NCBI RefSeq assembly: GCF_018066915.1
Contig: NZ_JAGPVV010000204.1
Coordinates: forward strand, 1-32,342
Source: Roseovarius sp.
Lineage (GTDB): Bacteria > Pseudomonadota > Alphaproteobacteria > Rhodobacterales > Rhodobacteraceae
Reading direction: 5' to 3'
Length of the DNA stretch: 32,342 nt
The notes beneath the pieces were generated by a model, which had not been told where the DNA came from, made no database searches, and saw only the letters and a list, made by a program, of their open reading frames with translations. Below are positions 26,762-32,342 of this stretch, in pieces (within the stretch, counting starts at the first letter, position 1; each line of letters opens with the position of its first letter). The position numbers and the translations under genes are program-made.

Positions 26762-27592
26762 ATGTCGAACAATCTGATGGCGGGAAAACGCGGGCTGATC
26801 ATGGGGCTCGCCAATGACAAATCAATCGCCTGGGGCATTGCCCGCGCCTGCGCCGATGCGGGCGCGGAACTGGCCTTCAGCTATCAGGGCGATGCGCTCA
26901 AGAAGCGGGTCGATCCGCTCGCGGCAGAGCTGGGCTCCACCATCGTTCTGCCCTGCGACGTGGGCAATATGGCCTCGGTCGATCAGCTCTTTGTCGATCT
27001 TGCCAGCCATTGGGACAGCCTCGATTTCGTGGTTCACGCCATCGGCTTTTCCGACAAGAACGAATTGCGCGGGCGCTACGTCGACACCAGCCGCGACAAT
27101 TTCCTGATGACCATGGATATCTCGGTCTATTCCTTTACCGCCGTGATGCAGCGCGCGGAAAAGATGATGGGCGAGGGCGGATCGGCCCTCACCCTTACCT
27201 ATTACGGGGCCGAACAGGTCATGCCGCATTACAACGTGATGGGGGTGGCCAAGGCCGCCCTTGAGGCATCGGTCAAGTACATGGCCGAGGATCTGGGCAA
27301 GGACGGCATCCGCGTCAACGCCATCAGCGCCGGTCCGATCAAGACACTGGCCGCCTCCGGCATCGGCGATTTCCGCTATATCCTGAAATGGAACGAACTG
27401 AACTCGCCGCTGCGCCGCAACGTGACCATCGACGACGTGGGCCGCTCCGCGGTCTACCTGCTCAGCGATCTGGGCTCTGGCGTGACCGGCGAGACGCTGC
27501 ATGTCGATGCCGGCTACCACATTGTCGGGATGAAGGCCGTGGATGCCCCCGACATCGACGCCACCGGCGGGCGCAAGGATCAGGATCAGTGA
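26762..27592 (+). CDS. fabI: Enoyl-[acyl-carrier-protein] reductase (NADH)
   Basis: LMAGKRGLIMGLANDKSIAWGIARACADAGAELAFSYQGDAL, LTYYGAEQVMPHYNVMGVAKAALEASVKYMAEDLG, RVNAISAGPIKTLAASGI. Confidence 0.96.
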   Translation: MSNNLMAGKRGLIMGLANDKSIAWGIARACADAGAELAFSYQGDALKKRVDPLAAELGSTIVLPCDVGNMASVDQLFVDLASHWDSLDFVVHAIGFSDKNELRGRYVDTSRDNFLMTMDISVYSFTAVMQRAEKMMGEGGSALTLTYYGAEQVMPHYNVMGVAKAALEASVKYMAEDLGKDGIRVNAISAGPIKTLAASGIGDFRYILKWNELNSPLRRNVTIDDVGRSAVYLLSDLGSGVTGETLHVDAGYHIVGMKAVDAPDIDATGGRKDQDQ

Positions 27593-28203
27593 CACTCGCG
27601 GCCTTTCTCGCCATTTGCGTCCTGCACCTGATGGCGGCGATCAGCCCCGGACCAGCAGTCTTGATGGCCGCGCGCACCGGCGTCACCGAAGGTCTGCGCA
27701 CCGGCGCCTTTCTGGCGATGGGCATCGGCGTGGGCGGCGTGGTCTGGGCGGCGGCGGCGCTCTTTGGCTTGGGTCTGGTGTTTCAGGCCGCCCCGGCCCT
27801 GCTCTGGGCGCTCAAGATCATCGGGGCCGCCTATCTCATCTGGATGGCTTGGGGCCTGTGGCGCGATGCCGACCGTCCGCTCGACATGGGCGCAGAGGCG
27901 CGGCTGCCCCGCTCTGCGGCTTCGGCCTTTCGGCTGGGCCTGATGACGCAATTGGCCAACCCGAAACCGGCGGTGCTCTTTTCCGCGATTTTCATCGGCA
28001 CCGTGCCCCCCGGCACCTCGCCTTTGATCTTTGCCGCGCTGCTGGCTGTGGTTTTTCTCAATGAAACCCTGTGGAACATCCTTGTTGCGCGTATCTTCTC
28101 GCTGGAACGCAGCCGCACCGCCTATGTCAGCCTGAAATCCATCCTTGATCGCACGTTCGGCGGGCTTTTGGCCCTGCTTGGCGTCAAGATCGCGAGCACC
28201 TGA
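27589..28203 (+). CDS. LysE-family translocator (first of two)
   Basis: GTG start overlapping the fabI stop (GTGA); MTLAAFLAICVLHLMAAISPGPAVLMAARTGVTEGLRTGAFLAMGIGVGG; start corrected from track 27388. Confidence 0.9.
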   Translation: MTLAAFLAICVLHLMAAISPGPAVLMAARTGVTEGLRTGAFLAMGIGVGGVVWAAAALFGLGLVFQAAPALLWALKIIGAAYLIWMAWGLWRDADRPLDMGAEARLPRSAASAFRLGLMTQLANPKPAVLFSAIFIGTVPPGTSPLIFAALLAVVFLNETLWNILVARIFSLERSRTAYVSLKSILDRTFGGLLALLGVKIAST

Positions 28204-28214
28204 GAGGACAGCCC

Positions 28215-28820
28215 ATGACCGCGCTCGATCTTTTGGCCTTCAACGCGGTTCTGGCCGCCGCCATTCTCAGCCCCGGTCCCGCCCTCTTGTTTGCCCTGCG
28301 CACCGCATTGGCCGATGGCCGCAGCGCGGGCATCGCCGCGGGACTGGGACTTGGCCTTGTCGCCGCACTCTGGACACTCGCCGCACTTCTGGGGCTCGAG
28401 GCACTCTTTACCCTCTTTCCATGGGCCTACATGGCGCTCAAGATCTCAGGGGCGGCCTATCTCCTCTATATTGCATGGACCACGTGGCGCGCCGCCCGTC
28501 AGCCCGTGAATGAAGGCCCACGCAAACCGCGCGGGCGGGCGTTTCTCGACGGGGTGCTGATCAACCTTGGCAATCCGAAATCGGTGCTCTTCGCGGCCTC
28601 CGTGCTGGTGGTGGTCTTTCCCAAGGGCCTCAGCGCCACGGAAATCGCGCTCATCACCGCCAATCACATGCTGGTGGAATGGCTCTTTTACGCGGGCTTC
28701 GCCACCCTTCTGAGCGGGGCCGCCGCCCGCCGCGCCTATCTGGGCGCAAAACCGATGATCGACCGCGCAGCAGCCCTCCTTCTGGGCGCGCTCGGGCTGA
28801 AACTCCTCTTGAGCAGGTAA
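28215..28820 (+). CDS. LysE-family translocator (second of two)
   Basis: [47 protein letters not shown]..., [22 protein letters not shown]. Confidence 0.9.
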   Translation: MTALDLLAFNAVLAAAILSPGPALLFALRTALADGRSAGIAAGLGLGLVAALWTLAALLGLEALFTLFPWAYMALKISGAAYLLYIAWTTWRAARQPVNEGPRKPRGRAFLDGVLINLGNPKSVLFAASVLVVVFPKGLSATEIALITANHMLVEWLFYAGFATLLSGAAARRAYLGAKPMIDRAAALLLGALGLKLLLSR

Positions 28821-28824
28821 CGAC

Positions 28825-29322
28825 ATGATGGACCGCCTCCCCCATGAAAAAGGCTTTCACGTAAGCTGGGATCAACTCCACCGCGACGCCCGCGCCCTTG
28901 CGTGGCGGCTTCAGGGCGAGGCACCCGAAGGCGGCTGGCGCGCAGTCGTGGCGATCACGCGCGGCGGCATGGCCCCGGCAATGATCGTCGCGCGCGAGTT
29001 GGACATTCGCACCGTCGATACGATCAGCGTCAAATCCTACAACCACCAGAGCCAGACCGCCCCGGTGGTGATCAAATCCCCCGATATGTCGATCATGGGC
29101 GATGGTGCGGGCGTGCTCATCGTCGATGATCTGGTGGACACTGGCCGCACACTGGAAGTCGTGCGCCAACATCTGCCAAAGGCGCATGTCGCCACCGTCT
29201 ACGCCAAGCCGATGGGCCGCGCTCAGGTCAACACCTTCGTGACCGAAGTGAGTCAGGATACCTGGATTTTCTTCCCGTGGGACATGGCCCTGCAATATGT
29301 CGAACCCTATCGGGGCGCCTGA
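28825..29322 (+). CDS. gpt: Xanthine (xanthine-guanine) phosphoribosyltransferase
   Basis: [53 protein letters not shown] motif [17 protein letters not shown]. Confidence 0.93.
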   Translation: MMDRLPHEKGFHVSWDQLHRDARALAWRLQGEAPEGGWRAVVAITRGGMAPAMIVARELDIRTVDTISVKSYNHQSQTAPVVIKSPDMSIMGDGAGVLIVDDLVDTGRTLEVVRQHLPKAHVATVYAKPMGRAQVNTFVTEVSQDTWIFFPWDMALQYVEPYRGA

Positions 29323-29323
29323 C

Positions 29324-30529
29324 ATGACCAACCTGCCCCGCACCGCCTGCACCTTTTCGCCCCCCGTGATGGAGGCGCGGCGCTGGCTTGACGGGGTGAC
29401 ATTCCCGGCCCATCGCCCGCTCATCAACGTAAGCCAAGCCGCCCCTGTCGCGCCCCCGCCAGAGGCGCTGCGCCGTGCCGTGGCAGAGGCGGCGCTGAAT
29501 GAACCGCAGGCGCATCTCTACGGCCCCGTGCTGGGCCTGCCCGACCTGCGCGCCGAAGTGGCGGCGCAATGGTCCGCCACCTATGGCGGCAGCATCACGC
29601 CCGCTCAGGTCGCAATCACCTCGGGGTGCAATCAGGCCTTTTGCGCGGCCATCACCACGCTCTGCGCCGAAGGGGATGAAGTTATCCTTCCAACCCCTTG
29701 GTATTTCAACCATAAAATGTGGCTCGACATGGCAGGCGTGCGGGCTGTCCCGCTGCCTGCGGGGGCCGAACTCTTGCCTGATCCGGATCAGGCAGCGGCG
29801 CTTATCACGCCCCGCACCCGCGCCATCGTGCTCGTCACCCCCAACAATCCGGGCGGCGTGGAATACCCCGCCGACCTCACCCGCGCCTTCTATACTCTGG
29901 CCCAAGAGCGCGGCATCGCCCTCATCGTGGATGAAACCTACCGCGATTTCGATGCCCGCCCCGGCGCAGGCCATGATCTCTTTCACGATCCCGACTGGGC
30001 CGAGACACTCATCCAGCTTTATTCCTTTTCCAAGGCCTACCGCCTGACCGGACACCGCGTCGGCGCAATGGTGGCCTCCCCGACCCGTCTGGCCGAGGTC
30101 GAGAAATTCCTCGACACCGTCACCATCTGCCCCAACCAACTGGGCCAGATCGCAGCCCTCTGGGGGATGCGCAACCTCGGGCAATGGCTGGCCGGAGAGC
30201 GCGCCGAAATCCTCGACCGGCGCGCGGCCATCCACGACAACATGCCCAAACTCGCAGGCCAAGGCTGGACCCTCTTGGGCTGCGGCGCCTATTTCGCCTA
30301 TATTGCGCATCCCTTCGCGATGGACTCGACCCAACTGGCACAGGCGCTGGTGCCCGAGGCAGGCGTGCTTCTGCTCCCCGGCACGATGTTCCGGCCCGCC
30401 GATGACCCACAGGGGCTGCATGAATTGCGCGTGGCCTTCGCCAATCTCGACCGCGCCGGCATCGACACGCTCTTTGACCGGCTGGCTGCGCTCCGCTGGC
30501 CCCTTGTCGCGGGCGGTCACAGCGCGTAG
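29324..30529 (+). CDS. PLP-dependent aminotransferase (class I/II)
   Basis: YGPVLGLPDLRAEVAAQW, ITSGCNQAF, VTPNNPGGVEYP, LIVDETYRDF, LYSFSKAYRLTGHRVGAM (PLP Lys in SFSKAY). Confidence 0.93.
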   Translation: MTNLPRTACTFSPPVMEARRWLDGVTFPAHRPLINVSQAAPVAPPPEALRRAVAEAALNEPQAHLYGPVLGLPDLRAEVAAQWSATYGGSITPAQVAITSGCNQAFCAAITTLCAEGDEVILPTPWYFNHKMWLDMAGVRAVPLPAGAELLPDPDQAAALITPRTRAIVLVTPNNPGGVEYPADLTRAFYTLAQERGIALIVDETYRDFDARPGAGHDLFHDPDWAETLIQLYSFSKAYRLTGHRVGAMVASPTRLAEVEKFLDTVTICPNQLGQIAALWGMRNLGQWLAGERAEILDRRAAIHDNMPKLAGQGWTLLGCGAYFAYIAHPFAMDSTQLAQALVPEAGVLLLPGTMFRPADDPQGLHELRVAFANLDRAGIDTLFDRLAALRWPLVAGGHSA

Positions 30530-30576
30530 ACAGTCGCCCAATGAGGGCGCAAGCCACCAACAGTGAGGGGGCCATC

Positions 30577-32342
30577 ATGGCGGGCAAAGGTATCTACAAG
30601 GGCGCGATGTGGCTTCTGATGGGCCTCTTGATCATCGGCCTTGCCGGGTTTGGCGCAACCAACCTCTCGGGCAATGTGCGCAGCATCGGCCATGTCGGCA
30701 CCGCCGAGATTGACGTGACCACCTACGCCCGCGCGCTGCAAAACGAAATCCGCGCGCTCGAGGCCGAGCGCGGCTCTGCCTTGACCTTTGCCGAGGCCCG
30801 CGCCGCCGGAGTCGATACCGATGTGCTGGGCCGTCTGGTGGCGCGCGCGGCGCTGGAACATGAGGCCAATCGTCTTGGCCTCTCCATCGGCGACGAGAAC
30901 CTGCGCGACCAAATTCTCGACATTCCCGCCTTTCAGGGGCTCGACGGCAGCTTCGATCGCGCGGCCTATACCTTTGCCCTCGATCAGGCGGGGCTGAACG
31001 AATCCCAGTTCGAGGAGAATATCCGCGCCGAGACCGCCAGCACGCTGGTGCAGGCGGCAGCACTCGCCGGTCTGCAAACGCCCACGGCCTATATGGACGC
31101 GATGATGACCTATCTGGCCGAGCGGCGCAGCCTGGCCTTTGCCGTGCTCGACCGCAGCGCGCTGCAAACTGGCCTGCCAGTCCCGTCAGAGGATGACCTC
31201 AAGACCTATCACCAGAGCCATCTGCCCGACTTTACCACGCCCGAAACCAAGAGCATCACCTACGCTTGGGTCACGCCCGCGATGATCCTCGATAGCGTCG
31301 AGGTGGACGAGACCGCCCTGCGCGAGGCCTATGCCGAACGTGAGTCCGAATTCAACCTGCCCGAACGTCGGCTGGTGGAACGTCTGGTCTTTGCCGATAC
31401 CGAGGCCGCCACCCGCGCCCGCGCCCGGATCGACGAGGGCGTAGCCCTCGAAATGCTGGTCTCTGAACGCGGGCTCGACATGGCCGATATTGATCTTGGC
31501 GATGTCAGCCGCGATGATCTGGGCGCTGCCGCTGACGCGGTGTTCTCTGCTCAGGCCGGCGATGTGGTCGGCCCGATCGACACCAACCTTGGCCCGGCCC
31601 TCTTTCGCGTCAATGCCATTCTCGCCGCGCAAGTCACCCCCTTCGAAGAGGCTGAACCGCGCCTGCGCGAAGAGCTGGCCTCTGACCGCGCCCGCCGCGT
31701 GATCGAGGCCCAGATCGACACGGTCAGTGACCTTCTCGCTGGCGGGGCCACGCTCGAGGATGTGGCCAAGGAAACCGATCTCGAACTCGGCAGCATCGAC
31801 TGGCACCCCGGCCTGACCGAAGGCATGGCAGGCTACGACAGCTTCCGCGAGGCCGCCGACGCGGTGACGACAGGCGACTATCCCGAGGTCGAACAACTTG
31901 CCGATGGCGGCATCTTTGCCCTGCGTCTCGACGGTACCCAAGAGCCGCAGATTCAACCGCTCGAAGATGTGCGCGACGCCGTGCTCAGCGGCTGGCGGGC
32001 CGAGGCCACGGTCGCCGCCCTGCGCGCGCAACTGGAACCGCAACTTGCCGAACTGCGCGCCGGTGCCAGCTTTGCCGATCTGGGTCTGACCGCCACCGAA
32101 GTGACCGACATGACCCGCCGCGATTACCGCCCCGAGGCGCCTGCCGAATTCATCGACACGGTCTTTTCCATGACCACCGGCGAGGTCCGCGTGATCGAGG
32201 GCGAAGGCCGCCTCTTTGTGCTGCGTCTCGACAGCATCGCGCCGCCCCTGCCCGCAGAAGAGGACGAGGATCTCGCCCGCCTGCGCAGCGCCCTTCAGGA
32301 TCAGGTCGCCGCCGATCTCGGGCAGGATCTCTTTCAGGTGCT
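30577..32342 (+). CDS. PpiD/SurA-type peptidylprolyl isomerase, partial (runs off the right edge)
   Basis: Open frame from ATG 30577 to the edge: MAGKGIYKGAMWLLMGLLIIGLAGFGATNLSGNVRSIGHVGTAEIDVTTYARALQNEIRAL...; single N-terminal TM and parvulin-like repeats (ADAVFSAQAGDVVGPIDTNLGPALFRV). Missing from the track because no stop lies in the window. Confidence 0.85.
   Translation, partial: MAGKGIYKGAMWLLMGLLIIGLAGFGATNLSGNVRSIGHVGTAEIDVTTYARALQNEIRALEAERGSALTFAEARAAGVDTDVLGRLVARAALEHEANRLGLSIGDENLRDQILDIPAFQGLDGSFDRAAYTFALDQAGLNESQFEENIRAETASTLVQAAALAGLQTPTAYMDAMMTYLAERRSLAFAVLDRSALQTGLPVPSEDDLKTYHQSHLPDFTTPETKSITYAWVTPAMILDSVEVDETALREAYAERESEFNLPERRLVERLVFADTEAATRARARIDEGVALEMLVSERGLDMADIDLGDVSRDDLGAAADAVFSAQAGDVVGPIDTNLGPALFRVNAILAAQVTPFEEAEPRLREELASDRARRVIEAQIDTVSDLLAGGATLEDVAKETDLELGSIDWHPGLTEGMAGYDSFREAADAVTTGDYPEVEQLADGGIFALRLDGTQEPQIQPLEDVRDAVLSGWRAEATVAALRAQLEPQLAELRAGASFADLGLTATEVTDMTRRDYRPEAPAEFIDTVFSMTTGEVRVIEGEGRLFVLRLDSIAPPLPAEEDEDLARLRSALQDQVAADLGQDLFQV

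Noticed and set aside
29228-30541. 437-aa minus-strand ORF
   Set aside because: Antisense to the PLP aminotransferase, which has clear active-site motifs.
1-32342. Mobile elements, prophage, CRISPR arrays, toxin-antitoxin or defence cassettes
   Set aside because: No transposase/integrase motifs, no regularly spaced direct repeats, and gene content is housekeeping throughout.

Overview
This 32.3 kb GC-rich window looks like core chromosome from an alphaproteobacterium, probably Rhodobacterales/Roseobacter. That placement is inferred from gene content, the class II RNR, PleD/DUF3572 and DUF1127 genes and overall synteny, not from a search. I support about 33 protein genes, one tRNA-Pro(TGG) and several terminators or inverted repeats. 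The genes include an MttB-family methyltransferase (partial), an EamA transporter, a HAD phosphatase, DUF3572, a PleD-like diguanylate cyclase, AraC, a Tat-exported cysteine hydrolase, mtnP, a small membrane protein, apt, two LysM-SBP fusions, ruvCAB, DUF1127, prmA, an MFS transporter, priA, a fructose-6-P aldolase/transaldolase, PCuAC, nrdJ, DUF192, a double cold-shock-domain protein, pdxH, fabI, two LysE transporters, gpt, a PLP aminotransferase and ppiD (partial). I see no mobile element, CRISPR array, phage or biosynthetic cluster, and no clear new multi-gene defence-type system. The best leads are: (1) a PleD-like protein whose first receiver domain has Asn at the expected phospho-Asp position; (2) a tandem pair of LysM plus solute-binding-protein fusions downstream of ruvB; (3) a 25-nt intergenic motif present twice with 23/25 identity; (4) a NrdR-box-like site and a structured leader upstream of nrdJ; (5) several perfect inverted repeats in the csp, pdxH/fabI and tRNA-Pro intergenic regions; (6) a promoter-like repeat that would make one small membrane-protein gene leaderless. 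Most long ORFs in the supplied track are antisense shadow ORFs caused by high GC, and were rejected.
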